Positions 54,609 through 63,913 of a DNA stretch of 64,000 bases are shown piece by piece. The stretch comes from Natronorubrum texcoconense. Its GTDB lineage: Archaea; Halobacteriota; Halobacteria; Halobacteriales; Natrialbaceae. A model generated the notes under the pieces. That model did not search any database. It was given only the letters and a program-made list of their open reading frames with translations, and had not been told where the DNA came from. The translations under genes and the position numbers were made by a program. Location: the NCBI RefSeq assembly GCF_900100335.1, contig NZ_FNFE01000002.1, positions 434,001 through 498,000 of the forward strand. The letters run 5' to 3'. Every line of letters starts with the position of its first letter. The stretch's first letter is position 1.

Positions 54609-55070
54609 ATGGTCGAGGAACCGCTACATGTGCTGGTGGTCGAGGACAACCGCGGTGACGTTCGGCTGATCGAAAACGGGTTCGAGGAGAGTAGCGTCGA
54701 GCGTTCGCTAACCGTCGTCAACGACGGCGAAGCGGCGCTCGACTACCTCTACCGACGAAATGGCTACGAGTCCGAGGCGAAACCGGACCTCGTACTGTTA
54801 GATCTGAACGTGCCGAAAAAGACCGGGAGGGACGTTCTCGAGCAGATCGGTGGCGAGCGGGATCTCCGCTCGATACCGCTCCTCGTTCTCTCGGGCTCGC
54901 AGGCCGAGAACCACATTCTCGAGACGCACGAGTTGGGTGCGGACGGCTACTTCGTCAAACCCGTCGACCCGCACGAGTTCATCTCGCTCGTGGGTCGGGT
55001 CGCGAATTCGATCGCCACCTCGGGAACGCTCCCCCCGGGAGAGTACTCCGAGATCGATCGCAGGACGTGA
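54609..55070 (+). CDS. CheY-like response regulator
   Basis: The 153-residue single-domain receiver has VVEDNRGDVRL, the phospho-acceptor Asp in LVLLDLNVPKK, Ser/Thr in LVLSGSQ and Lys in YFVKPVD, of the Rcp1-type seen in bacteriophytochrome partners. It follows the MEDS kinase gene on the same strand, 17 bp after its stop, or overlapping if a GTG at 54588 is used. They are a probable two-component pair. It has no output domain. Confidence 0.93.
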   Translation: MVEEPLHVLVVEDNRGDVRLIENGFEESSVERSLTVVNDGEAALDYLYRRNGYESEAKPDLVLLDLNVPKKTGRDVLEQIGGERDLRSIPLLVLSGSQAENHILETHELGADGYFVKPVDPHEFISLVGRVANSIATSGTLPPGEYSEIDRRT

Positions 55071-55138
55071 GCGGCGATCCCGCTCGAGAAGCGTCTGAGT
55101 ACCGCGTTTCGACAGCGACGAAAAGCCGAACGGCAGCC

Positions 55139-55534
55139 CTAAACCGGACTGAAGCTGAGCACACGCTCGCCGGTCGTCTCCGAGACCGTGATCTCCGGCT
55201 CGACCTCGAGTCCGTTCTCGATCGCTTCGAGGTCCACGCCGACGATCTGTCCGGTGATCCGAACGGGTCCGAAGTCGACGACGGCCGTCGCGTACGGCGC
55301 GTCTTCCTCGAACGCCGGCGTCGGGACGTGTGTCACGGTGAACGTGGCGACCTCGCCGGATTCGGGGAGTGCAGTCTCCTCGAGTTCGGTCGAGCCGCAG
55401 TCGGGACAGACTCGCCGCGGCGGCAGCGAGCCGTGGCCGTTCGCACACTCGAGGTAGTAGGCCTCGCCCGCTTCCGCGGCGTCGAGCCACTCGTCGAAGC
55501 CGGCGTCTCGCGTCTGGGATTCGTCGTCGCTCAT
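55139..55534 (-). CDS. DUF35/OB-fold zinc-ribbon partner of a thiolase
   Basis: The 131-residue protein has an N-terminal helix, a rubredoxin-like zinc ribbon with CANGHGSLPPRRVCPDCG (three Cys and a His), and an OB-fold C-terminus (GQIVGVDLEAIENG). Such proteins bind acyl-CoA and form a complex with thiolase-like partners in archaea. Its ATG overlaps the thiolase stop by one base, so the two are translationally coupled. Confidence 0.9.
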   Translation of the reverse strand: MSDDESQTRDAGFDEWLDAAEAGEAYYLECANGHGSLPPRRVCPDCGSTELEETALPESGEVATFTVTHVPTPAFEEDAPYATAVVDFGPVRITGQIVGVDLEAIENGLEVEPEITVSETTGERVLSFSPV

Positions 55535-56700
55535 CAGTTATCCACCTCCAGCACGTGAACGGTCGCACTCGCAACCGTGCCACCCGCGTTGTGGGCGACG
55601 GCTGTCGTCCCGCTCTCGACGAATTCGCTGTTCGGGTGGTCGCCGGAGAGGAGCGTCGCGACCTCCGCGATCTGTGAAGCGCCGGTCGCACCGACCGGGT
55701 GACCCTTGGCCTTCAAGCCGCCGGAGAGGTTGATCGGCGTCTCGCCGTCGGCGGTCGTCCGGCCGTCGCGGGCCGCCGAGATGCCCTCGCCGACCGGGAA
55801 GAGATCCAGCGACTCGATCGCCAGCACTTCCGCGATGGTGAAACAGTCGTGGACCTCCGCGAAGTCCACGTCCGCGGCGTCGATGCCGGCGTCGGCGTAG
55901 GCCTGCTCGCCGGCCTCGCGGGCCGCGGGCGAGCGGGCGAGGTGATCGCGGTCGTGGAGCGCCATGCGATCGCCGCCCTGACCGGTTCCCGTGATGGAGA
56001 CCGGCGCGTCGAGGCCGTGTTCTTCCGCGTACTCCTCGCTCGTGAGGACGATCGCGGCGGCGCCGTCGGAGAGCGGACAGGAGTCGTAGAGACCGAGCGG
56101 AGAGGAGACCTGCGGGGCCTCGAGCACGTCGCTGACCTCGATGGCGCTCTGGTACTGGGCCTTGTCGTTGTTCAGTGCGTTCTCGTGGTTCTTGACGGCG
56201 ATGTGTGCCAGATCCTCGTGTTCGCCGCCGTACTCGGTGAAGTAAGCCTGGGCCATCAACGCGTACGCGCCCGGGAAGGTTACTCCGGCGCGCACCTCCC
56301 AGAGGTCGTCGGCGGCGATGGCGAGCGCTTCCGTCGCGCCCGCGGTACCGAGGTTGGTCATTCGTTCGGCGCCGCCGACGAGGAGCACGTCGTCCTCGCC
56401 GTTTCGGATCCGCATGACGGCGTCTCGAACGGCCGTTCCGCTCGAGGCACACGCGGATTCGTAGCGGGTTGCGGGGGCCTGCACGCCCGCGGCCTCGGCC
56501 ATCAGCGGGCCGTGGTGACCCTGATGTTCGGACAGTTCGCCCATGAAATTACCGTAGAGGAGGGCGTCGACGTCGTCTCGAGGCACGCCGCTGTCCTCGA
56601 ACGCCGTAATACTCGCTTCTGCGAAGAGGTCTCGGCTCGTTCGTTCGGGCGTGTTCCCGAACGATGTCAGACCGACACCCGCAACACGTACGTTACTCAT
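55534..56700 (-). CDS. thiolase family protein (acetyl-CoA acyltransferase type)
   Basis: The 388-residue thiolase has the active Cys in YESACASSG (about residue 86), the His region HDCFTIAEVL (about 294), and GGLKAKGHPVGATG with the second His. It cleaves or condenses 3-ketoacyl-CoA. In archaea this SCP-x-like class works as a complex with DUF35 proteins, here encoded just downstream. Both beta-oxidation and acetoacetyl-CoA synthesis are possible. The start at 56700 fits MSNVRVAGVGLTSFG; a longer upstream frame is not conserved. Confidence 0.93.
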   Translation of the reverse strand: MSNVRVAGVGLTSFGNTPERTSRDLFAEASITAFEDSGVPRDDVDALLYGNFMGELSEHQGHHGPLMAEAAGVQAPATRYESACASSGTAVRDAVMRIRNGEDDVLLVGGAERMTNLGTAGATEALAIAADDLWEVRAGVTFPGAYALMAQAYFTEYGGEHEDLAHIAVKNHENALNNDKAQYQSAIEVSDVLEAPQVSSPLGLYDSCPLSDGAAAIVLTSEEYAEEHGLDAPVSITGTGQGGDRMALHDRDHLARSPAAREAGEQAYADAGIDAADVDFAEVHDCFTIAEVLAIESLDLFPVGEGISAARDGRTTADGETPINLSGGLKAKGHPVGATGASQIAEVATLLSGDHPNSEFVESGTTAVAHNAGGTVASATVHVLEVDN

Positions 56701-56853
56701 GTACACGCGTTTAGCAGGTCGCTCCGTTAATACTCCGCGGTTGCTCTCGTGTCGAAACCTTCCAGTTACTAGTCGTACAGTATCGATCACGCGAGAGCGT
56801 CGCCGGATCTCCGTAGCCCGTATGTTTATGACGGATTCCCCATCAGACTGTGT

Positions 56854-57921
56854 ATGGAAACAGTTCCGTTCGATGAAGACCTTCTGACGAAACTGACCGA
56901 GACGAGTGGCGTCCCCGGCTACGAAGACCGAATTCGGGACCTCGTGATCGACGAGTTCGAGGACAGCGTCGACCGGGTTCGCACCGACGCGATGGGGAAC
57001 GTCGTCGGGACGCTCGAGGGCGACTCGGAGTACTCCGTGGCCATCGCAGCCCATATGGACGAGATCGGCTTTATGGTACGCCATCTCAAAGGCGACGACG
57101 ACGGCTTCGGCTTCCTCGAACTCGACGCGCTCGGCGGCTGGGACGCCCGAATCCTCAAGGCCCAGCGCGTGACGATCCACACCGACGACGGCGACCTCCC
57201 GGGCGTCATCGGCTCCCCACCGCCACACACCCTGACCGACGAGGAACGCGAGAAGACGCCCAAAGTCGAGGACGTCGTCGTCGACGTCGGGCTCCCATAC
57301 GAGGAGCTTGCGGAGCGCGTCTCGGTCGGCGACCTCGTGACGATGGACCAGACCACCGAGCGCGTCGGCGAGACGATCACCGGCAAAGCCCTGGACGACC
57401 GCGTCTGTCTGTTCGCGATGCTCGAGGCCGCCCGCCGACTCGAATCACCCGACGTGACGATCCACTTCTGTGCGACGGTCCAGGAGGAGGTCGGCCTGCG
57501 CGGCGCACGCGCGCTCGGCGTCGACGTCGATCCGGACCTGGCGATCGCGCTGGACGTCACCGTGGCCAACGACGTCCCCAGCTTCGACGCCGGCAAACAC
57601 GTCACCGAACTCGGCGATGGCGCGGCGATCAAGCTCAAAGACGGGAGCGTCATCACGAACCCGAAGGTCCACAAACGGCTGCAGGCGGTCGCGGAGGAGA
57701 AGGGAATCGAGTTCCAGCACGAAATTCTCCCCGCGGGCGGCACCGACACGGCCGGCTTCCAGTTCTCGGGCGGGGCGAAGCCCGTCGGCGCGATCTCGAT
57801 CCCGACGCGCTACCTCCACACGCCGACCGAGACGGCCCACGTCGACGATATCTCGGCGACGATCGACCTCCTCGCGGCGTTCCTCGAGAGCGAAAACGGG
57901 GATCACGAGTACACGCTCTGA
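56854..57921 (+). CDS. M42 family aminopeptidase (tetrahedral)
   Basis: The 355-residue metallopeptidase shows AAHMDEIGF (about 65-73), ALDDRVC, the catalytic Glu pair in QEEVGLRGA, ALDVTVANDV and GGTDTAG with further metal ligands. Such enzymes form 12-subunit tetrahedra and trim peptides released by the proteasome in the cytoplasm. No signal sequence. It is divergent from the thiolase gene, with 153 bp between starts. Confidence 0.93.
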   Translation: METVPFDEDLLTKLTETSGVPGYEDRIRDLVIDEFEDSVDRVRTDAMGNVVGTLEGDSEYSVAIAAHMDEIGFMVRHLKGDDDGFGFLELDALGGWDARILKAQRVTIHTDDGDLPGVIGSPPPHTLTDEEREKTPKVEDVVVDVGLPYEELAERVSVGDLVTMDQTTERVGETITGKALDDRVCLFAMLEAARRLESPDVTIHFCATVQEEVGLRGARALGVDVDPDLAIALDVTVANDVPSFDAGKHVTELGDGAAIKLKDGSVITNPKVHKRLQAVAEEKGIEFQHEILPAGGTDTAGFQFSGGAKPVGAISIPTRYLHTPTETAHVDDISATIDLLAAFLESENGDHEYTL

Positions 57922-57969
57922 GCGGCAACGACAGACGTTCTACCGCGGTTCAGCGCGTTTCGAGACCCG

Positions 57970-58491
57970 TCAGGGCATCTCGTGAACCGTCAGCTCCACG
58001 TCTCGGCGTTGGCCCTCGATATCCGCGACGAGGCGTTCGACGACCGACTCGGCTTCGCTCAGCAGTTTCGGTTGCACCTTCGTGACGACCCAGTCCAGCG
58101 AGACGAATCGCGGCAGCGAGAGTGCGCTCTTGTCCGCCGAGTAGGGGTCGTACTGCGCCTCGAAGTAGATCCGACTCGCCGTCTCGACTCCGTCGGGTGC
58201 CGACTCGGGCTCCGGTTCGACGCGCCACTCGCCGCGGGCGTCGAGGTCGTTGACCAACTGCCACTCGAGCGAGTCTGGTTCAGTGATGGCGATCACCTTC
58301 GAGCGCGCCGTGTAGCTGAGCTTCCACCAGCCCAACTCGAGGTCGTAGACGGAGCCGACGTCGCCGTCTCCGTGTACGCGGACCGCTTTCAGGTGGTCGG
58401 TGTACCGCGGGTAGTTTCTGAACGCTCGCACGTACGGAAAGACCTCCTCTGGCGAGCGGTAGGCGACTGTGCTGAGGAGAATTCTGTCCAC
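57970..58491 (-). CDS. SRPBCC/coenzyme Q-binding-like protein
   Basis: The 173-residue START/SRPBCC-like domain (DRILLSTVAYRSPEEVFPYV, then an RFVSLDWVVTKVQPKLLSEAE helix) is a hydrophobic-ligand binding fold, related to COQ10-type proteins, common in haloarchaea with unknown ligand. The GTG at 58491 is chosen because the fold starts there, with a TATA-like CTTACTTTC about 25-30 bp upstream; a longer frame adds 28 non-conserved residues. Confidence 0.75.
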   Translation of the reverse strand: MDRILLSTVAYRSPEEVFPYVRAFRNYPRYTDHLKAVRVHGDGDVGSVYDLELGWWKLSYTARSKVIAITEPDSLEWQLVNDLDARGEWRVEPEPESAPDGVETASRIYFEAQYDPYSADKSALSLPRFVSLDWVVTKVQPKLLSEAESVVERLVADIEGQRRDVELTVHEMP

Positions 58492-58614
58492 ATCGGCGTT
58501 ACAACGCGTCCGAAAGTAAGGATTGCCATCGTGACGGTCGACTCGAGAGATGTCATCGTCCGACGCCGGCTGCAAGTACGAACCTTTGATACCCGCGACG
58601 GCCTACGACGACCC

Positions 58615-59403
58615 ATGCGAGACGTCTGTATCGTCGGCGGAGGGGTCTCCGGACTCGCCGCGTCGATCTTCACCGCACGCGCGGGACTGGATACCCTCGT
58701 CGTCGACGGCGGCGAGTCCATCCTCGCGCGCAACGCCAGCCTCGAGAACTTCCCCGGCTTCCCCGACGGGCTCGACGCCCGCCGGTACCTGCAACTGACC
58801 CGCGAGCAGGCCCGAAACGCCGGTGCAACGTTCGAACTCGGCCACGTAACGCACGTGCACCCGGTCGACGACGCGGATCCGGAAGAGTCCCGAGAGATCG
58901 GTGCAACGACCCGACCGAACGATATCGAGGACGGCTTCGTCCTCGAGACCGAGGGCGGCGAACCCCTCGAGGCGCGGCGAGTGATCGCCGCCTCGTGGTC
59001 GAACAGCGACTATCTCGTTCCGCTAGATGTTGGCCGCAAACAGCGCGGAAACAAGCACTTCATCGCGGTCGACGAGGCCGGACGGACGGCCGTCGACGGC
59101 ATCTACGCCGCGGGTCGGATCGCTGATGAACCACACCAGGCGATCGTCGCGGCCGGCCACGGGGCGAAAGTCGGCCTCGCGGTCATCCACGACTCCGACG
59201 CGAACTTCTATCACGACTGGGTCGTCCCGGCAGGCTACTTCACCGAGCGCGGAATCGAGGTGCCGCCGGGCTGTGAGGAGATCGACGACGCGGAACGGCG
59301 CGAGCGCGACGAACGCGCACGCGAAACGATTCGCGAGGCGTTCGCCGAACCGCTCGAGGAGACGCCGACGATGCACCCCAGCGTCGAACGGGAGCGAGAG
59401 TGA
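58615..59403 (+). CDS. compact FAD-dependent oxidoreductase, thioredoxin reductase-like, no CxxC
   Basis: The 262-residue protein has a GGGVSGLAAS FAD motif at the N-terminus and GIYAAGRIAD near residue 163. The intermediate NAD-binding domain is much reduced and no redox CxxC pair is present, so it is not a true thioredoxin reductase. A C-terminal extension (after about 195) is His- and Glu-rich. It may be a flavin-only oxidase or reductase; partner unknown. It is divergent from the SRPBCC gene. Confidence 0.75.
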   Translation: MRDVCIVGGGVSGLAASIFTARAGLDTLVVDGGESILARNASLENFPGFPDGLDARRYLQLTREQARNAGATFELGHVTHVHPVDDADPEESREIGATTRPNDIEDGFVLETEGGEPLEARRVIAASWSNSDYLVPLDVGRKQRGNKHFIAVDEAGRTAVDGIYAAGRIADEPHQAIVAAGHGAKVGLAVIHDSDANFYHDWVVPAGYFTERGIEVPPGCEEIDDAERRERDERARETIREAFAEPLEETPTMHPSVERERE

Positions 59404-59533
59404 TCCCAAACGTGGCGAGGGTCCGGTCCCGAACGCACCCAGGTGGCGGCGAGCGCACGTTCACAATCGCTGTACCGTCCCCCGGTGAGTTAACCCGTCG
59501 CGCGACGAACGCCGAACCGACGATTTCGTAACA

Positions 59534-61666
59534 ATGGACGGGACGAACCGAGGGAATCGCGACCGGACGATCCTCGAGACGGCCGCGGAACGGGACGCGT
59601 TCGGTGCCGCGGCCCGATACGCGCGGGCGAACGACCTCGCGGTACCGGCCGAACGAGCCTACCTCGAGGCGCTCGCGGATGCCCGACGGGAGATTTGCCA
59701 TCGGTTCGTCCGCGGGCTCCTTCGCGGCAAACCGGAGGGCCTCTCCGACGTGCGGTTCGTGGGACTCGAGCCGACAGCGACCGGATCGCCGGGCGCTCCT
59801 GAGGACCCCGGCCCACTGTCGGCCCTCGACGGCGAACGACTACCGACGCTCGCCGCGTCGCTTCCGGACGCGTGTCGGCAACTCGCGTTGCTTCCGTTGC
59901 CCGCCACCGAAAGCGTCCTCCTCGCACCGATCGCCGCGCGCCACGGCTTCGATCGGTTCCGACTGTGCGGCCCGGTTCGTCGGTGGTCCGTCGCGGACGA
60001 GACGACAACCGTCGACCACCCCGTCGATCTCGTCCCGCTGCTCGAGCGCGAGGGCGCGTTCATCGACGCCGGGCAGGCCGACCGAATCCGCGCGGAGGTC
60101 GCCGAAAGCGTCGCCAATCTCGCGTTGGCCCGGCTCGCCTCCCGAGTTCGCGCGCGTGCGTGCGACGCGAAAGGGGATAATCGATCGCCACTCGAGACCG
60201 TCGCGACCGGGATCCCGGCCGCCGACCCTGCCGCCGCGTTCGAGCGGATCGTCACCGACGGCCACCCGTTTCACCCGAGCGGGAAGATCCGTCGCGGGAT
60301 GAACGCCGCCGACGGTCTCGCGTACGCCCCCGAGTTCACCGACCGGATCGACCTCCGATTCGTCGCCGTCGATCGCGAGTACGCCCTCGAGACGCAGGCG
60401 GAGACGACCGGCGGCGACCGACTGACCGAGCGGCTGTTCGCGACGTTCGATGGACTCGAGGGGGCGCTCGAACGAGCGATACCGGCCGAACGGCGGCCCG
60501 GCGAGTACGCCGTCGTCCCCGTCCATCCGCTGCAGTATCACCGGACGATCCCGGACCGCTACGCGGCACAGATCGGCGACGGCCGCGTCGCACCGATTCC
60601 CGACTACACGCAGCCGGCGACGCCGCAGCTCAATCTCCGAACGGTGGTGCCCTACGAGACCGAACGGACTGCCACTGCCGACGCTGACGGCGCGCTGCCA
60701 CACCTCAAGCTCGCGATTCCCGTCCAGACGACGAACGTCGTTCGGACGCTCTCGCCCCACGCCGTGACGAACGGCCCGCAGGTGACCGACGTGGTGCGAA
60801 CGATCGCCGACCGAGAGTCGTTCGAAACGCTCGGCCTGCTCGCCGAACCCGCGGCGACCTGTTACTACCCGCCGGGCGGCCCCCACCCGAGCGGCGACGG
60901 GTTCGACGACGCCCGGCATCTCTCGGGGTTGCTGCGGACGAACCCCGAGGCCCATCCGCTCGTTGCAGACCGGCCGGACGACGCGTACCCGGTGGTCGCG
61001 TCGAGTCTCGTCGCCGAGTCACCGGCGACCGGCCGGCCGCTCGTCTGCGACCTGATCGAGCAATACGGGACCTCGAGGAGGATTTCGAACGACGAAAACG
61101 CGGCGCTCGCGTTCCTCGAGCGCTATGCGGCAGTCGTCGTTCCCGATCAGCTTCGACTGCTGTCCAAATACGGCGTCGCCCTCGAGAGCCACCTCCAGAA
61201 CAGCCTGATCGTCTTCGAGGGTGAGAGCGCGCGCCCGACGGCGACGATCGTTCGAGATCTCGGTGGAATTCGCGTGCATCGGGGGCGACTCGAGGAGCGC
61301 GGACTCTCGATCGATCCCTATCCGGACTCGGATCTGGATGCGGACGGTGAGGCCGACCTCTACCGGAAGCTGTACTACGCGCTCTTCCAGAACCACCTCG
61401 CGGAACTCCTCGCGACGATCAGTGACGAACTGGACGTCGACGAGCGGGCGTGTTGGCTGCGGATTCGCGAGCAGTGTGAGCAGGCGTTCGAGGCGATCCG
61501 CAGCGAGGGGACCGTTCCCGACGAGCGGATCGAACGCGACGAACGGGCGCTGTTCGAGGATCCCACGCCCCACAAGGCGCTGACCGCGATGCGACTGCGG
61601 GGGAAACGCCACGAGTACGTGACGAGCGAGGTGTCGAATCCGCTTTTTTCGGCGGATCGACCGTAA
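59534..61666 (+). CDS. IucA/IucC-type NIS siderophore synthetase
   Basis: The 710-residue enzyme carries the IucA/IucC signature: GHPFHPSGKIRRG (about 239-251), VPVHPLQYH, IPVQTTNVVRTLSPHA, a GVALESHLQNSL block, RDLGGIRVH and a FhuF-like C-terminus. It joins a polyamine or amino alcohol to citrate using ATP, the key step in NRPS-independent siderophores. The usual partners (decarboxylase, hydroxylase, acetyltransferase) are not adjacent, so it is an orphan here. It starts at the first ATG; its neighbours are unrelated housekeeping genes. Confidence 0.88.
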   Translation: MDGTNRGNRDRTILETAAERDAFGAAARYARANDLAVPAERAYLEALADARREICHRFVRGLLRGKPEGLSDVRFVGLEPTATGSPGAPEDPGPLSALDGERLPTLAASLPDACRQLALLPLPATESVLLAPIAARHGFDRFRLCGPVRRWSVADETTTVDHPVDLVPLLEREGAFIDAGQADRIRAEVAESVANLALARLASRVRARACDAKGDNRSPLETVATGIPAADPAAAFERIVTDGHPFHPSGKIRRGMNAADGLAYAPEFTDRIDLRFVAVDREYALETQAETTGGDRLTERLFATFDGLEGALERAIPAERRPGEYAVVPVHPLQYHRTIPDRYAAQIGDGRVAPIPDYTQPATPQLNLRTVVPYETERTATADADGALPHLKLAIPVQTTNVVRTLSPHAVTNGPQVTDVVRTIADRESFETLGLLAEPAATCYYPPGGPHPSGDGFDDARHLSGLLRTNPEAHPLVADRPDDAYPVVASSLVAESPATGRPLVCDLIEQYGTSRRISNDENAALAFLERYAAVVVPDQLRLLSKYGVALESHLQNSLIVFEGESARPTATIVRDLGGIRVHRGRLEERGLSIDPYPDSDLDADGEADLYRKLYYALFQNHLAELLATISDELDVDERACWLRIREQCEQAFEAIRSEGTVPDERIERDERALFEDPTPHKALTAMRLRGKRHEYVTSEVSNPLFSADRP

Positions 61667-61740
61667 CTCGACGACGCGAGAACACACGATCGGCGAAACC
61701 TCGCTACGCTTAACATACCCCGAGAGAGACTAGCAGACGA

Positions 61741-62952
61741 ATGCTCGAGGGAGTCAACGTCGCGCTCGGGGTGACGGGATCGATCGCCGCCGTCAAGACG
61801 GTCGAACTGGCCCACGAGTTGCGACGCCAGGGAGCCGAGGTGCGAGGCGTGATGACCGGCAGTTCCCAGGGGATCATCCACCCGTGGGCGGTCGAGTTCG
61901 CCACCGAGAACGACGTGGTGACGGAGATCACGGGCAGCGTCGAGCACGTCGAACTGTGCGGCTACGACGGCTGGGCCGACGTGCTCCTGATCGCGCCCGC
62001 CACGGCGAACACGGTCGGCAAGATCGCCGGCGCGGTCGACGACACGCCCGTCACGACGTGTGCAACGACCGCACTCGGCGCCGGAACACCCGTCGTGATC
62101 GCGCCCGCGATGCACGAACCGATGTACGACCACCCCGGCGTCCTCGAGGCCATCGACACCGTCGCCGACTGGGGCGTCGACTTCGTCGACCCGCGCATCG
62201 AGGAGGGGAAGGCCAAGGTCGCCAGCGAGGCAGCTATGGTCACTGACGTCGCGCGCGCGACGGGCGAGGGCTCGCTCGAGGGCGAACACGTCGTCGTCAC
62301 GAGCGGCGCCACGGGTGAGTCGATCGATCCCGTCCGCGTGCTCACGAACCGCTCGTCCGGAAAGATGGGACGAGCCGTCGCGAGAGCCTGTTACGCGCGC
62401 GGCGCCGACGTCACCCTCATCCACGGCTTCGTCGGTCCGCAGCCGTTGACACAGGACGCGGATCTGCCAGAGACTGACGACGACGGTGACGTCCCCTACG
62501 CCACCGTCGAGCACGTCGAAAGCGCGAGCGAGATGCTCGAGGCCACGCGAGCGGCCTGCGCGGACGCGGACACCCTCGTCTCGGCGGCCGCGATCGGCGA
62601 CTACGCCACCGAGACGAGGGCCGAAAAGATTCGATCCGGCCAGGAGTTCTCGCTCTCGCTCGAGCCGACGCCGAAACTCATCGACGAGGTCCGCGACGAG
62701 CGGCCGGAGCTGCCGATCGTCGGCTTCAAAACGGAGACGTCGGGCGACGAGACGGCGATGATCGAGCAGGCGCGAGGGACGCTCGAGCGCGCGGGGCTGG
62801 CGTTCGTCGTCGCCAACGACGCGAGCGTGATGGGTGCGGACCGAACGAGAGCGCTCTTGGTCCACGACGCGGACGCCGCCCGCTACGAGGGGACGAAGGC
62901 GGGGCTGGCCGCAGAGATCGCCGATTCGATCGCGGCGATAACCGGCCCGTAG
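61741..62952 (+). CDS. coaBC: bifunctional phosphopantothenoylcysteine decarboxylase/synthetase
   Basis: The 403-residue CoaBC (Dfp) enzyme has an N-terminal flavin decarboxylase domain (GVTGSIAAVKTVEL, catalytic His in EGIIHPWAVEF-like region, PAMHEPMY) and a C-terminal CTP-dependent synthetase domain (VVTSGATGESIDPVRVLTN, VSAAAIGDY, KTETSGDE). It makes 4'-phosphopantetheine for coenzyme A. It starts 74 bp after the siderophore gene stop; co-transcription is possible but a separate promoter is more likely. Confidence 0.95.
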   Translation: MLEGVNVALGVTGSIAAVKTVELAHELRRQGAEVRGVMTGSSQGIIHPWAVEFATENDVVTEITGSVEHVELCGYDGWADVLLIAPATANTVGKIAGAVDDTPVTTCATTALGAGTPVVIAPAMHEPMYDHPGVLEAIDTVADWGVDFVDPRIEEGKAKVASEAAMVTDVARATGEGSLEGEHVVVTSGATGESIDPVRVLTNRSSGKMGRAVARACYARGADVTLIHGFVGPQPLTQDADLPETDDDGDVPYATVEHVESASEMLEATRAACADADTLVSAAAIGDYATETRAEKIRSGQEFSLSLEPTPKLIDEVRDERPELPIVGFKTETSGDETAMIEQARGTLERAGLAFVVANDASVMGADRTRALLVHDADAARYEGTKAGLAAEIADSIAAITGP

Positions 62953-63048
62953 ACGTACGGTATAGTAGACACGTTGAACGTTCTTTCCTTCGGTCGCCGT
63001 CCGTCAGGAGAGTTATATAGGTGGGGTTCCTGCCACGAATTAACAGGT

Positions 63049-63144
63049 ATGCGACCGGTTTCAACGGCGGACTCGGCTTCGGTATCGGGCTCTCTTCCCG
63101 GCCCCGATAGCTTCGATCCGATCCCAACTGGCGCAACGAGGTGA
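63049..63144 (+). other. 31-codon open frame before the HTH membrane gene
   Basis: An ATG at 63049, with a TATA-like TTATATAGG about 32-38 bp upstream, opens 31 codons rich in Ser, Pro and Thr and ending TGA at 63142-63144, 3 bp before the next gene's GTG. It may be a leader peptide that couples translation, or chance. Confidence 0.3.
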
Positions 63145-63147
63145 TCC

Positions 63148-63738
63148 GTGGTGGCTCAACAACAACGAACTGACAATATCGACGACAGCGGTCCGCTATC
63201 GAAAGGCGAAATATTCGAAGTGTTACGCAACCAGCGACGGCGCTACGTGCTGCAGTATCTCAAACAGGATACCCGACCCGTCGAACTCGGCGACCTCGCC
63301 CAGCAGGTCGCCGCCTGGGAGTACGAGACGACCCTCGAGGAAGTCACCCCCGAACAGCGAAAGCGCGTCTACACGACGCTCCAGCAGACCCATCTCCCGA
63401 AGATGGATCAGTCGGGGATTCTCCTGTTCGACTCCGACGACGGCGTGATCGAGGTCACTGATCGAACGCGCGACATCAGTATCTACCTCGAGATCGTCCC
63501 CGGCCACGAGTTCGCGTGGCGCGAGCTCTACCTCTCGCTCGGGGCGATCAGCTCCGCGCTGGTCGCCGCGCTGTGGCTCGAGATCTACCCGCTGACGATG
63601 CTCTCGGATCTCACCTGGACCGGAATCGTCGCCGTGACGTTCACCCTGACCGCCGTGGTTCACATCTACTACGAGCGCAACATGCGCCTCGGTCACGGCG
63701 AACAACCGCCGGAACTCAGCTACGGGAGCGACGACTGA
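63148..63738 (+). CDS. winged-helix membrane regulator (DUF7344-like)
   Basis: The 196-residue protein has an N-terminal winged helix ([22 protein letters not shown], then [11 protein letters not shown]) followed by two membrane helices (about 128-147 and 154-172). This is the haloarchaeal DUF7344-like class, thought to be membrane-anchored regulators. Target unknown. It starts at GTG 63148, or the next GTG codon. A small open frame precedes it. Confidence 0.8.
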   Translation: MVAQQQRTDNIDDSGPLSKGEIFEVLRNQRRRYVLQYLKQDTRPVELGDLAQQVAAWEYETTLEEVTPEQRKRVYTTLQQTHLPKMDQSGILLFDSDDGVIEVTDRTRDISIYLEIVPGHEFAWRELYLSLGAISSALVAALWLEIYPLTMLSDLTWTGIVAVTFTLTAVVHIYYERNMRLGHGEQPPELSYGSDD

Positions 63739-63913
63739 CTGCCGCGTCGCGGACCGACGCGAAACGCACCGTCTAGTTTCGGCGGTCGATAGCTCTACCG
63801 ACCCTCGAGCGGTGCTCACGCCGAATTCGAGCGATGCGCCCGAACGTGACAGAGAGTCACCCACGCCTCGAGTGGATCGTCAACTTTTACTCCGAGACCA
63901 CCAGACCCACGAC

